Positions 50,079-59,861 of a stretch of DNA of 64,000 nt are shown here, piece after piece (position 1 is the first letter of the stretch; the number at the start of each line of letters is the position of its first letter). The DNA is from Pycnococcus provasolii (taxonomy: Eukaryota > Chlorophyta > Pseudoscourfieldiophyceae > Pseudoscourfieldiales > Pycnococcaceae). Under the pieces are notes generated by a model that saw only the letters and a list, made by a program, of their open reading frames with translations, did no database searches and was not told the origin of the DNA. The position numbers and the translations under genes are program-made. Where the stretch lies: contig OW568879.1 in the NCBI GenBank assembly GCA_938743325.2, positions 186,001 through 250,000 of the forward strand, given 5' to 3'.

Positions 50079-51263
50079 ATGGTGAGGAGCAAGTGGCCTG
50101 CAGGCTACGGCTCGCGTGCGGGTGCGGGTGCATCTGCAGGTGCAGGTGCAGGTGCACGTGCGGGTGCGGGTGGGGAAGCCAACCACAAGGGTAAAAGAAC
50201 CGCAAGCGAGCGTGAGCATGAGCTTGAGCAAGCTTCCAGCAAGAATAAAAAACGGCGACGCGACGGCGAGAGCGAGAGCGAGAGCGAGAGCGAGAGCGAG
50301 AGCGAGAGCGAGAGCAGCGAGGGCAAGCTGATTTTCTACCAGCCGCTACTCACGAAAGCGGCGTGCAGGTGGCGGCCCGCCGAGGTGAATGGCGGACCCG
50401 CGTCGCTCGCCGGCGAGTGGGACATCTTCGCCACCCATGACTTCATACCCCTCATTGAGTGCTCCCTTGAGGTGGTAACACAGTGCGTGAAGCCGTGCAA
50501 GGGCAAGCTCTCGCTGAGAGCGCCTCAGGGAGGTGCGGCCGTTGCAAAGAAAGGCACGCTCACGCGCGAGTGCTCGTATGGCTCTAATGAGACAATACAC
50601 GCTAACGCGGAGGTGGTGCTGGAGGGCACCATCAGAACTACTGTGCCCTACCACTGTGCGGCCTTGAAGGCCACGCTCACGGTGGTCGAGAAAGACGCCT
50701 TCGGCCCCGGCTTCGGCAGTCAAAGGGTCATCCTCGGAGCCGTCAAGCCGACCAATAGCGGCTATGTGGCTGAGGACGGCGTGCTCCCAGCCGTGCTCAC
50801 TATCCCCGCAAACCAGAGCTGGGAATGTGACTGGACAAGAGGCCCTCAGGGGCTTTACAGGAAGGAAAAGGAGCTGGATGTCCACAAGGCGGCTGGACTC
50901 GATGTTCACGCGGGCATGGCGTTCGAGCTCAAGGCCTATAGCGATGCGGTCGCAGAGGGTCTCAACACCTATGCTACGGATGATGCTGACCTTTTCAATC
51001 GCGTTGATGAAGACACCGACCCCTCGCTGTTCTCCGCGGAGGCGCCCGTCCTCGAGTTCCGACCCGGCGACTTGCGTCTTTTCATTCGGTACGAGCAGCG
51101 GGGAGGGCACGGCGACTCGGGCATGGGAGTCGCGCTGCTCTGCAGAAGGCGCGACCCGATCGCGCCCCCGCTCATGCTCGACCCGCGCCCGGTGGAAGGG
51201 CCTGCCGACGTCGAGAAGCGGTTCAAGGTGCATAGAAGCAACACGTTCAACGACTGTTTCTAA
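50079..51263 (+). CDS. Unrecognised 394-residue protein with basic/acidic low-complexity head
   Basis: Start at ATG 50079. The first ~90 residues are made by microsatellites: a Gly/Ala/Arg run, then KNKKRRRDG, a probable nuclear localisation signal, followed by (ES)n. From about residue 90 onward there is a folded-looking, mostly beta region with evenly spaced strands: AGEWDIFATHDFIPLIECSL, GKLSLRAPQ, AEVVLEGTIRTTVPY, AALKATLTVVEKDAFGPGFG, LRLFIRYEQRG and GVALLCRR. Possible GTxE/W-type elements and alternating hydrophobics suggest a beta-sandwich. Six or more Cys are spread through it without a zinc pattern. No known family assigned. A single-exon gene; the next gene is on the same strand 434 bases on. 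Confidence 0.65.
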   Translation: MVRSKWPAGYGSRAGAGASAGAGAGARAGAGGEANHKGKRTASEREHELEQASSKNKKRRRDGESESESESESESESESSEGKLIFYQPLLTKAACRWRPAEVNGGPASLAGEWDIFATHDFIPLIECSLEVVTQCVKPCKGKLSLRAPQGGAAVAKKGTLTRECSYGSNETIHANAEVVLEGTIRTTVPYHCAALKATLTVVEKDAFGPGFGSQRVILGAVKPTNSGYVAEDGVLPAVLTIPANQSWECDWTRGPQGLYRKEKELDVHKAAGLDVHAGMAFELKAYSDAVAEGLNTYATDDADLFNRVDEDTDPSLFSAEAPVLEFRPGDLRLFIRYEQRGGHGDSGMGVALLCRRRDPIAPPLMLDPRPVEGPADVEKRFKVHRSNTFNDCF

Positions 51264-51697
51264 CTAACTAAGATATTTTGTAAGCACAAACATCAGAATC
51301 ACTCGTAAACCTTCCGTCATGAATCGTGAATTGGTGTGAATGTGCTGGGGTAGATGGTCGGGGAGGCCCACTACTGTAAGTACTACTATGTGTCTGACCG
51401 GGATCCCGAAATGACCCCCCCCCCCGTTCGTTCCGCCCTCACCTGAGCAAACGGCCAAGAACATTAGGGCAAGGGTTAGGGTTACTTCCTAGGGTTAGGG
51501 TTAGGGTTAGGGTTACGCCGTCCCGCGCGATATTTTATTATTTTTCCCCAAAAAGAACCCGCCGCCACCTCAGCTCATTGTTTTTGTTTTTTGTTTTTTG
51601 GTTTTTTTCCTAAGTAGTTTACGCGTTTTTCACTTCTTCCTCTTCACCTTGTTCGGTTGTGTGTGTGTGTGTGCGTGTGTGTGTGCGTGTGTTTGCC
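51264..51697. other. Intergenic, upstream of split-barrel flavoprotein
   Basis: 434 bases: a GACCGGGATCC followed by a C-run near 51,399-51,425 (the same motif recurs near 59,980), a TTAGGG array, a T-rich stretch (51,530-51,610) and a GTGTGTGCGTG repeat that ends at the downstream start codon. No gene seen. Confidence 0.5.
51464..51515. repeat. Interstitial TTAGGG array
   Basis: Four perfect TTAGGG units plus diverged ones, interrupted by ACTTCC, about 180 bases upstream of the next start codon. Confidence 0.95.
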
Positions 51698-52741
51698 ATG
51701 GCGTCCCCTCGTCCTTGTGGTCTCTCGGCCTCTCGTCGTGTACACACAATTAAGGGAAATAATCGAAGATACGGCTCGTTCAGGGTTGGAGGATCAAGTC
51801 ACTTTTCTCGCGTCTCCTGCTCGTCGTCGTCTTCGTCGTCGCCTTCTCCGTCTTCAGGTGCAGGGGGTGGTGGGTCAGCCGCATTCAGGCCGTCGACGGC
51901 GCCATCGTCCACAGGCAACGGATCCGTGCCGCCCACAGATACCACTGCGTCCGCCACGTCGTCAAGCAGCGCACTCACATCCACCGACGCGCAGTTTGGA
52001 GTTCAGCTGCTTGACAAGCTACTTGACCTTCCAACGTGCGCGCAGGCGGCACGCAACCTCGTCGTGCAGGCGCAGTGGGGACAACTCGCAACCACCATGT
52101 CAACGCAGCACGGACGACGCGCAGGATACCCGTTCAGCTCACGCGTCGCGTTCGCCGTCGACAACGACGGGTGTCCTCTCCTCAGCTTCAGGCCGCTGTA
52201 CACGCACCCACGCAACCTGCGCTCTGACCCAAGGTGCACGCTCTCCGTCTCAGCTCCTGGATGGTCCATAGGCGCATCACGTAGCGTCACCGTGACGTTC
52301 TTTGGCGACCTGTATGAATTGCCGCAGAACCTGCAAGAGCCCGCACACCAGGAATTTGCGCAAAAGCTCGGACGCTCCAAGGTGGGCTGCCAGACCGCGT
52401 CCACGTACTGGCGCATGCACGTAATCAACGACATCTACTTTGTAGGCGGCTTTGGAACGCTCGAGTGGGTGGACGTCGGCGAGTACCTACGCACGCGACC
52501 AGATACCATCGTCGAAGAGCACTTCCTGGAGGCGGTCGAGTACCTCAACAAGTCGTACTCAGATAAGCTGACGCGCCAGCTCGAAGCGGATGCAACTACC
52601 GTGCTGAGCGTCGACGCGCGCGGGTTTGACGTGCTGTGCCGGCGCGGAAATCTCACAAAACTTGAGCGATTCGCATTCTCGGCGCACGCATGCAGCATCG
52701 ACGACGTGCAATCCAACATGGCAATGCTGGACTTCAAGTGA
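51698..52741 (+). CDS. Plastid FMN/haem split-barrel protein (PNPOx/HugZ-like) with DUF2470-like C-terminus
   Basis: 347 residues. ATG 51698 opens a Ser/Arg/Val-rich transit-like leader (MASPRPCGLSASRRVHT, then poly-Ser). The pyridoxamine-5'-phosphate-oxidase-like split barrel runs from about residue 105 (QAARNLVVQAQWGQLATTMS) through PFSSRVAFAVDNDGCPLLSF, HPRNLRSDPRCTLSV and VTVTFFGDLYEL. Next come the YWRMHVINDIYFVGGFGTLEWV segment and, after a helix (FLEAVEYLNKSYSDKL), a DUF2470-like tail with TVLSVDARGFDVLC. This architecture is that of the HugZ family and of plant plastid proteins such as HOZ, which bind haem or flavin and affect tetrapyrrole handling. Cofactor and activity here are not established; the fold call is firm. 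Confidence 0.85.
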   Translation: MASPRPCGLSASRRVHTIKGNNRRYGSFRVGGSSHFSRVSCSSSSSSSPSPSSGAGGGGSAAFRPSTAPSSTGNGSVPPTDTTASATSSSSALTSTDAQFGVQLLDKLLDLPTCAQAARNLVVQAQWGQLATTMSTQHGRRAGYPFSSRVAFAVDNDGCPLLSFRPLYTHPRNLRSDPRCTLSVSAPGWSIGASRSVTVTFFGDLYELPQNLQEPAHQEFAQKLGRSKVGCQTASTYWRMHVINDIYFVGGFGTLEWVDVGEYLRTRPDTIVEEHFLEAVEYLNKSYSDKLTRQLEADATTVLSVDARGFDVLCRRGNLTKLERFAFSAHACSIDDVQSNMAMLDFK

Positions 52742-52908
52742 AATTCTGCGATCCCTCATTCAGTAATGAAGTTGCACTTTAGTTTGTCCAACCGTCGTTG
52801 GTCGTCCATTCACGCTGTTCCCATTTAACAACGCAATTATTTTTTGTAACCTTATCCAGGTTACAAGAAGAGTACATACTTATATCCTATAGAACTATTC
52901 AGTCCAGC

Positions 52909-54531
52909 TTAGCCCGTCTGAAAGCGCATTTGGCTTTTAGGGAACCGCTCGTAGTTCTTCTTCACAAGCGCCATGAGCTCCTCCTTGTCGCACATTCCAA
53001 AGAAGCCCCACTTTCCGTTGCGATTCAAAAAGTACCTCGGATCACCAACAAATGCGAAGGCGGGAAGGTGACCAAGCTTTGCCATCGCGAGCATCAGCAT
53101 GAGCCGGAACCACGTCGAGTTGTGCGTGCCGACGTGGTACTGGCAGTCCGCGCTCAAATATAAATTCAAGAGCGCGTTCAGCGCCTCCGGCTCCTGCGAC
53201 ACATCGCCAGCCTGCATCGCCGCGCCGATGTCCTTGTGATTATCACGCGGATAGTCCGTGTACAAGAATTCGTACTCCGGATATTTCTGGTGTGCTTCGT
53301 CAATCACCTTCTGGTTCTCGGTGATGATCAGCACGCGCTTGCATCCCATGCGCTTCACGTGCGCCATGTACTCGTCCGGCCAGAGGCGCGAGTTGGTTGC
53401 AGCGCGCCAGCCCATGCGCACGTGCATGGCGACGATGCACCCACCCTCATTCCAACGCATCTTCGCCTTCGCCTCGTCGACGAGCTTGTCAAGCTTCGCG
53501 TGCGGCACAGCGATGAAGCGCAGCATCTGCGCGGACAGGTAGCATCCGTTCGCGGCACTCTTGCGCAGATCAGCCTTTTGGAGCACCTGGTCGAGGTAGT
53601 TCTTGCCGAACTTCGCCTCGCGGAACGTGTCGAGGCTTCTCCGCGTCATGACCTGCAGGCCGTCGCGTGCCACCTTGCTTACGACGTCGTGCAGTCCGGT
53701 GGAGTTGTACGCGCTCATGTGTGCCTCGATGGCGGGGCTGAGTGGACTCGTTGCCAGTTTCTGGAAGTAGCACTCCTCGTTTCGTGGAGCACATCGCCTC
53801 CCATCGGTGTACTCCCAGGCAGCTTGGCGCGCGGAGTACAGCGGCTTGTGATCAGCCAAAGCGAGCCACAGGTCCATAACCACACGCATCAGGCGACAGC
53901 CAATGCCGCAGTGCGTGCGGTCGAGCTGTCCGTCGTCCGCAAAGACGGCCGCTCGGGTCTGCACGCTTGTTGACGTTTGGATGTCGCAGAGCAGGCTGTG
54001 CAGTTTGTTCGTCACAGCTTGCGAGACGTCGAGCTCGACGGTCCTAGGTTCGTATTGCGTTGTGTGTGTGCGTATGCGTGTGCGTGTGTTAGTCGTTCTG
54101 TGTGTATTCCGTGTCGCGTACGCGTTTGCGTCCGTTCGTGTTTACCTGTAGAACGCCGGAAGCTTTGTGAGCGTGTGCGTTGACTTCTTGCAAGGAAATT
54201 CCTCCGAGATTCCTAGTTCGGGCGCGACGTGCTCGAGTCTTCTCGCGTCAGCGCTAGCCTGCTCCGCCCCGTCCTGTCCGTCGACGAGCCATTCTTGTTT
54301 CGCGGAACCCCACCTTGGGTGTAGTTTGTTGTCCCACGACTTTGTTGACGACGTGTGTAGGTTCGAGACGTGTTGTATTCTGACGAGCGTGATGACAGCG
54401 ACAAGGAAGGCGAACGTGCGTGCGAATTGCCAGAGCACACCACCACCACTACCGGCCGATGATCCCCCCGAGCTTGATCGCGAAGTCAAGAGAGACGACG
54501 ACATCGAAGAAGACAGAACGGATCGCGCCAT
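52909..54531 (-). CDS. FUT8/NodZ-type fucosyltransferase-like protein (GT23-like), spliced
   Basis: Two exons: 54531-54146 and 54043-52909, split by a 102-nt GTAAAC..CCTAG intron that interrupts an Arg codon. The 506-residue product is a type II membrane protein: a short Ser-rich cytosolic tail, one transmembrane helix (VLWQFARTFAFLVAVITLV, about residues 31-50), a stem, and a lumenal domain of ~370 residues. That domain has CGIGCRLMRVVMD (donor-binding N-half), the CIVAMHVRMGWR motif, equivalent to the H-x-R-R/T-D-x-type arginine motif of alpha-1,6- and alpha-1,2-fucosyltransferases, and the C-terminal YHVGTHNSTWFRLMLMLA motif, which matches the FUT8 ending. Golgi location and GDP-fucose donor are inferred. 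The exact linkage is unknown. ATG 54531 is the first Met preceding the anchor. Confidence 0.8.
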
Positions 54532-55506
54532 GGTGGAACTTCCTGAACACTGGCAAATAAAAATCAATACGCCGTCGATGCGAAAACAGGAGGCGAACCC
54601 AGGAATGACTTTACCAAAGGTATTCATTCGACAAACAAGCTCCGATGTCCGAGAAAGAACAAGCACGGAGCTGAGAGCAGTGAGCAGCAGCGCGCAGTGA
54701 GCCCAACCAAAACCAAAACCACAGCTCAGCTCAGCTGACCATGGACAGCTAGCTTAGCTGACCACCACGCGCTTGCTCTAACACAGTCTACCTAAACGAC
54801 GTGGTAATTAACTAATTATTTGTTTGGAATGGGAGGCCGCTGAAGGATGCGTCAAGTGGTGTCAATACATACAATACACATGTCAAGAGCCGCGTCCATC
54901 CTATGAAATGTAAAATTTACCATCCGAGGAAGGATAGCAAATGATGGCCATCGTCGCTGTGCGTCCATTATGCGTCGTTGCGCCGACCTGTTGCGCCGAC
55001 CTGTTGCGCCGACCTGTTGCGCCGACCTGTTGCTGCGTTGCCGGTTGCGCAAACAAACTCCATCCAGCACAGAGGTGGTCAATATGCTTTCGAAGGACTT
55101 TTCACTTTTCACTTTACCAAGGACCACTTGACCATGTGCCGACACTAAAAACTTTACACTACATACGTCGCAGCATGACCACATTGACCAGGTGTCGGCT
55201 GTCGCAAGGTGTTGTGTTGTCGAAAGCATGCATGAATGACCACTGGTGTCGGAAGGAAGGCGTCACGAGGAAAGCAGGACGGTGCGCGTAGGATAGTTCC
55301 CGACGAGAATACGCCGCGCACCTCCTTCGACGCTCGCCTTCTTACCAATACTTTTTTAACGGAAACGCTCGGCACAAACCACTCCCTCGGCCGCAGAACC
55401 TTTGTCACCGAGTCAGCGAGCGCACCGACCGACACACAACACACAACACACTTCTCAAGTCCCTCTCGGAGCACCTCTCCTCACACGTCGTCAGCTTCTC
55501 CTCGCG
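54532..55506. other. Divergent intergenic region with 13-bp tandem repeat
   Basis: 975 bases. It contains an AACCAAAACC run and overlapping CAGCTCAGCT/AGCTTAGCTGACCA motifs near 54,700-54,765, then a 13-bp tandem repeat at 54977-55028 and CACAACACAC-rich sequence just upstream of the next gene. No gene supported. Confidence 0.5.
54977..55028. repeat. Tandem repeat, unit GTTGCGCCGACCT
   Basis: Four exact 13-bp units head to tail. Confidence 0.95.
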
Positions 55507-58500
55507 ATGCCCGCAACGTTCAAGGAGTACGAGGGCGCGGACGACGACGCGAAGATAACGCCGCAGCAAGCACCGAGAGGTGCAGTCAAACAGGCCGCCG
55601 GGGCACCCGCGGCTGTCGCGACCGCTGACGCGACCTACCGAGGACCGTGCAAACGCAGGAAGAAAAGAGCCATGCTCAGCAAGTGGGCAACGGCACACGT
55701 CACCGTGCTCACGCGCGGCGCGTTGCTCGTTTTCCCGCTTGATCCCGCAAACGCTCCGAAAGACATGATTGGAGATCACGCGATCGACCTTCTCGCGAAC
55801 GGAGGGGCGGACGTCGCCATGGGACCCGCTGACGCGACGTCTGCCGAAGTGTCCATATCAGGTTTTGACGTGCTTGCGAACGAGGCGGCCACCGTCACGC
55901 TGCAGCTACGCACTCCTGCGGACGCGGAGAATCTACGAATGTGTATTTTGCAGGCGAGCAGGCCGCCTGGCACATTTGGTGCATCCAACGCGTCGCCAGC
56001 GCCGAAAGCACCGGCACCGCCGCCACCACCACCACCAAGCCCTCCTGCATCCATACCAAAGAAGCCACCTCCACCGCCGCCGCCAAAGCGCGACAAGTCC
56101 GCGACGCCGCCGCCGCCGCCGCCGCCGAAGCGCGATGAGACGGCCGAACCATCGGAATCTGCATCAATGTCCGCGTTTGCTCAGGCGCAGAAATCGGCCG
56201 AAAAGGCAAAGAAGAAGGATGCAGAGGCGGAGGAAGAATCTGCTGAGACCGCGCCAAAATCGCCCGAATCGACAACGGCTGCTGAACCTGCAGGCTCATC
56301 AGAAGAACCTGCAGTGCGTGAGCGCCGATACAGCGTAAACACTGCAAACCGACTGCTCAATGAGAAGGAAGAGGAAGCTGATAAAACACGCGAGCGGCTT
56401 GCGAAAATGTATAAGCACGCATCTGCCGTCGCCAGCCGTGTCGGTGCTGAGGTGCCTGAGGAACTCGCGAAAGCGGCGGTAACTGCCGTGGCTGCGCGCG
56501 CCGCCTCAACTCCACCCTCTGCATCTGAACCGGATGGGAGCAGCAAGCCGCCCGAACGGCGGTATACAATCAACACAGCCAATCGTCAACTTGAAGAGAC
56601 GGAGGAGGAGGTTGACACGAGCAAAAAGGCTCTCGTTGGCATGTTCCGCTCGACAAAGGAAATGAAAGAAAAGGAAGCACCAGGAGTCTCCAGCGAACCG
56701 CCGCAGACGCAGGAAGCGGAGAAGGCCGAGGAATCGCGCGAGCGACAGCCAAGCACGGCTGCAATGAACGCGGCAGAGGCTGTGTGGGCTTCCGCGCAGG
56801 AGGACATGGGCATCGCTCCGTCACCACTTTTTCGTTCATATCCCTCGCCATCGGCGCCTTCCACGATGGCAACTCCCACGCCAATTGCCGTGGTACAGGA
56901 AGCCCCGCCAGCATCGAAACCATCGCCCGCATCCTCTTCACAACGGCGGGCGAGTGTTTCATTCGACCCAAGCGTCGAAAGTGCAAGCGAGGCTCCCATA
57001 CCGCCAGTCGCGCCAGTAGGCGGCATTCTGAAATCGTCCACGCATCCTCACGCCGATTCTCAGGAACCGTCGCATGGCCAAGCTAATGGTCGCCGGCTGT
57101 CCGTGAATTCGGCAAATGCTCGAGTGGAAGCACTTGAAAGCAGACTAGAAATGGCGGTAGAAAAGGCGAAGAACGTTCGTGCAGCTCTCTCTGCGGATAC
57201 AGAGCAGCAGCAAGATCACGGCGATGGCCGTCCTGAGGATGCTGATGCGTCCAACAACCAAGTCACACGCGCGAGGCGGATGACGGTAAATTCCGCCAAT
57301 GCACGAGTGGAGCTTCTCGAGGAGCACGTTGCAGCGGCAAAGATTGCGGCGGTACAACTTCGCGACAAGTTGGCAACAGCAGGCACCGATGCTGTGGAAG
57401 AAGCCGTGAGAAATTCGGAACGGGCAGCGATGCCGCCGCCAAGGCCCGAGCCGTCGTCACGGATGCACAGCGAGTCGACTGTACAAGCTGTCTTTGATGC
57501 TGCAGAGGCATCGGTTGGTACGGAGCAAGACGAGGAAGCCAAAAAGTCGTCGGATGCGACGACAGGATCAGCTCGATTGGACAGAAGATTTAGTGTGAAC
57601 ACGGCAAACGACCTGCTTGCGGAACAATTAGAGCGAGCTGCGGCTACTGAGGCGGCACTGAAAGAGACTCAGCAGACCTTGCAGCAGTTCTTACTGGAGA
57701 CGCGAAAATTGCTCGACGAACGCAACAGCCCGGGCCATGCGAGTGTTGCGGCGGCGTACACGAAAGAAAATTCATCGCCTCAGAGTGAAATCAAGTCGGC
57801 GCCGCCCGCATCACCTCAGAGCATGGCACTGCCAGAGTCGGCATTTTCTGACCCAGCTAGCGTTTATGAAGAGGCAAAGCGCATGGCAAGGATGCAGCGC
57901 GCTGGGAGAGCACACACGGACTCGCCATCATTCACGATTCATCGACCACCGCCGACGCCTCAAGTGCCCTCGTATCTGTCGCCATCTTTGCACTCGCCGA
58001 TGCAGCAAGCAAGGTCGGCGATGTACTCTGGAAGTCAAATGCCTATGACACCGCAGCCACCAGCGCCGCAGCCACCAGCACCAAAGCCGGCGGCACCACA
58101 ACCACCCGTTTCCGTGGACGAGGCGCTTGCAACCTTTGCAGAGGGTGAGGCTGCGTTTCTGTCACTGCTTGAGCGTAGCAGTCCTATGTCGGGAACTGCA
58201 AGTCAACAGCAACCGCCACCGGCGACGGTAGGAAGTGTTGGCGATTATCAGTACCCACCGCAGCACTCTCCTGCATATTACCAGCCGGCGCCGCCTTCGC
58301 CAGGATCGGGTCCACCCACCCCTGGCAGTGCCTCGCGGCATTACCATTCGGATTTGCGCACATTATCGAACATTCATCATACGAATCGTTCTGCCATCGT
58401 CGCGTCATCTGGCGGTGATTTGCTCGGCGAGGAAGATCGCAAGCTTGCCCTGCATGCCGTGGTATTGAAGCCGATGAGCCCGTATTCTACCGACACGAAA

Positions 58501-59226
58501 ATGACATCGGCTGTTGCGATGGGTGTTGCACCTCTGATGTTCCGCGCAAGTTCGCTGAAGAACCTGACCAGCGGTGGTAGCAGTGGTCGACCGCCGACGA
58601 TGCCTTCATCATCACATTCCCTCTACCCACATGGATGGCACACGAGTGACGAGTACTACCAAGCGAGTGCACGCAAGTCCGGGGGCGCATCAATCACCAC
58701 GGAGCCTCGCCCTGTGAACGACCCCTACCCCAGTGCTGGATACCCGGAACGCATGCTTAGCCTCGGCAAGCAGGGCAAGCGCGCGGCAGGCGAGGTTGCG
58801 GCGGTGGTGGCTGGCCGCGGCCGCGGCATGTACTCCGATGCCTACTATGATGCGGAAGCGGATGCTAAGTCGGAGGCGGCACAACTGCTTGCGGCATCTA
58901 ATCGTCTGACTGACGACGTGCACGCTGGCTGGGGCATAGCTTCCCCGGCTGAACAGCGCGCGGATTCGTCTCCAGGTCTGCTGGCCGAGGCTGAGGCTGA
59001 GGCTGCGCTCGCCGCCGCGGAGTTGAGCAAGAGAGGTGATCGATCGCTCAACACCGACCCCATGTCGCCCGGTTCCTTCGATGCTATGAATACAATCCTT
59101 GCCAAGTCGTATCTTCCCGACTCGTTCGACGCCTGGCGCGCGCAGCAACGCCGCCGCGAAGAGGAACAGCACTGGGCACGCTACCGGCGTTACCAGGCGT
59201 CCCATTTCCCGCATCATGGCGCGTAA
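55507..59226 (+). CDS. Scaffold-like protein with N-terminal PH-like domain and five RRx(S/T)-V/I-N-x-A-N repeats
   Basis: 1,239 residues, one exon, from ATG 55507. Residues ~43-155 look like a pleckstrin-homology-type fold: YRGPCKRRKKRAMLSKW, then VTVLTRGALLVFPL, a helix-like end NLRMCILQA. A Pro-rich segment with two PPPPPPKRD blocks follows. Then five copies of a short motif plus helical heptads: RRYSVNTANRLL (about 273), RRYTINTANRQL (351), RRLSVNSANARV (529), RRMTVNSANARV (590) and RRFSVNTANDLL (693). Each is followed by 25-35 coiled-coil-like Glu/Lys/Leu residues. The R-R-x-S/T core is a basophilic (PKA-type) kinase consensus. The C-terminal ~500 residues are Pro/Ser/Gln-rich and end DAWRAQQRRREEEQHW. 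I know no family with this repeat. A membrane-binding, phospho-regulated scaffold is an inference. Confidence 0.75.
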   Translation: MPATFKEYEGADDDAKITPQQAPRGAVKQAAGAPAAVATADATYRGPCKRRKKRAMLSKWATAHVTVLTRGALLVFPLDPANAPKDMIGDHAIDLLANGGADVAMGPADATSAEVSISGFDVLANEAATVTLQLRTPADAENLRMCILQASRPPGTFGASNASPAPKAPAPPPPPPPSPPASIPKKPPPPPPPKRDKSATPPPPPPPKRDETAEPSESASMSAFAQAQKSAEKAKKKDAEAEEESAETAPKSPESTTAAEPAGSSEEPAVRERRYSVNTANRLLNEKEEEADKTRERLAKMYKHASAVASRVGAEVPEELAKAAVTAVAARAASTPPSASEPDGSSKPPERRYTINTANRQLEETEEEVDTSKKALVGMFRSTKEMKEKEAPGVSSEPPQTQEAEKAEESRERQPSTAAMNAAEAVWASAQEDMGIAPSPLFRSYPSPSAPSTMATPTPIAVVQEAPPASKPSPASSSQRRASVSFDPSVESASEAPIPPVAPVGGILKSSTHPHADSQEPSHGQANGRRLSVNSANARVEALESRLEMAVEKAKNVRAALSADTEQQQDHGDGRPEDADASNNQVTRARRMTVNSANARVELLEEHVAAAKIAAVQLRDKLATAGTDAVEEAVRNSERAAMPPPRPEPSSRMHSESTVQAVFDAAEASVGTEQDEEAKKSSDATTGSARLDRRFSVNTANDLLAEQLERAAATEAALKETQQTLQQFLLETRKLLDERNSPGHASVAAAYTKENSSPQSEIKSAPPASPQSMALPESAFSDPASVYEEAKRMARMQRAGRAHTDSPSFTIHRPPPTPQVPSYLSPSLHSPMQQARSAMYSGSQMPMTPQPPAPQPPAPKPAAPQPPVSVDEALATFAEGEAAFLSLLERSSPMSGTASQQQPPPATVGSVGDYQYPPQHSPAYYQPAPPSPGSGPPTPGSASRHYHSDLRTLSNIHHTNRSAIVASSGGDLLGEEDRKLALHAVVLKPMSPYSTDTKMTSAVAMGVAPLMFRASSLKNLTSGGSSGRPPTMPSSSHSLYPHGWHTSDEYYQASARKSGGASITTEPRPVNDPYPSAGYPERMLSLGKQGKRAAGEVAAVVAGRGRGMYSDAYYDAEADAKSEAAQLLAASNRLTDDVHAGWGIASPAEQRADSSPGLLAEAEAEAALAAAELSKRGDRSLNTDPMSPGSFDAMNTILAKSYLPDSFDAWRAQQRRREEEQHWARYRRYQASHFPHHGA

Positions 59227-59279
59227 AGGGCGATTATTATGTAACAAAGTTCCCCTACCAATTGTTTTTGGTTACATCT

Positions 59280-59861
59280 TTAGTTACTCGCTCCCACTCC
59301 CGCTCCCGCTCCCGCGAAACGCTTGACAAGCATTACCACCAAACCAACCAAGGATTCGGTTTCGGCCTTTTCATGCTGACGACGCCGAGGCTCAGGTGGG
59401 TCCGGCTTCTGGATTGTGATCCCGATGTAACGGTATCCATTTGTTTTGTGGAGCGCACTAATGCGTTTTTTCAGCGCGTTCAGACGCGCTAAGACCTTTA
59501 GCCAATTCTCATCGTTTAAGGTAGTCCCCGGATCCAGAACATTCCGTTTATCAACATCAGTGGTATTGTCTAAAAAATTTTGAATGTTCTGGAGAATAGC
59601 TGGAGTAATGCCAGGAAAGTGCAACCCATACAAAACTCCTGGAAGATGTGTGTGCTGTCCACCACCAAGTTGAATAGAAATCAAATACGTCCTTGCGTAT
59701 TTTCTAAGTAAAGTGTTAATCTCGTCGTTGTTCTTACCAACCAATTCTTCAATTTTCTTTTTGGAGCGTTCCGCAATTTCTGGACGAACACAAAGGTGCA
59801 AGTGGTTCTTCTTCTTCCTCCTCCTCCTCCTCCTCCTGCTCCTCCTCATCCGGCTCCTCAT
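59280..59861 (-). CDS. AT-rich open reading frame, unrecognised, origin uncertain
   Basis: A frame of up to 193 codons in a segment visibly AT-richer than the window, with T- and A-ending codons where neighbours use G/C-ending ones. The most gene-like part lies between about 59,400 and 59,800: segments such as RPEIAERSKKKIEELVGKNN, TYLISIQLGGGQHTHLPGVL and LARLNALKKRISALHKTNGY read as alpha-helical, soluble protein with no transmembrane helix. The start is unclear because the 5' end runs through a GAG/GAA microsatellite that encodes Arg/Lys in one frame and Glu in another. No domain recognised. The composition suggests recent acquisition or a fossil fragment; the source could be viral, bacterial or another eukaryote, and I cannot say which, or whether it is expressed. 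It converges on the preceding gene (53 bases). Confidence 0.45.
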   Translation of the reverse strand: MRSRMRRSRRRRRRRKKKNHLHLCVRPEIAERSKKKIEELVGKNNDEINTLLRKYARTYLISIQLGGGQHTHLPGVLYGLHFPGITPAILQNIQNFLDNTTDVDKRNVLDPGTTLNDENWLKVLARLNALKKRISALHKTNGYRYIGITIQKPDPPEPRRRQHEKAETESLVGLVVMLVKRFAGAGAGVGASN

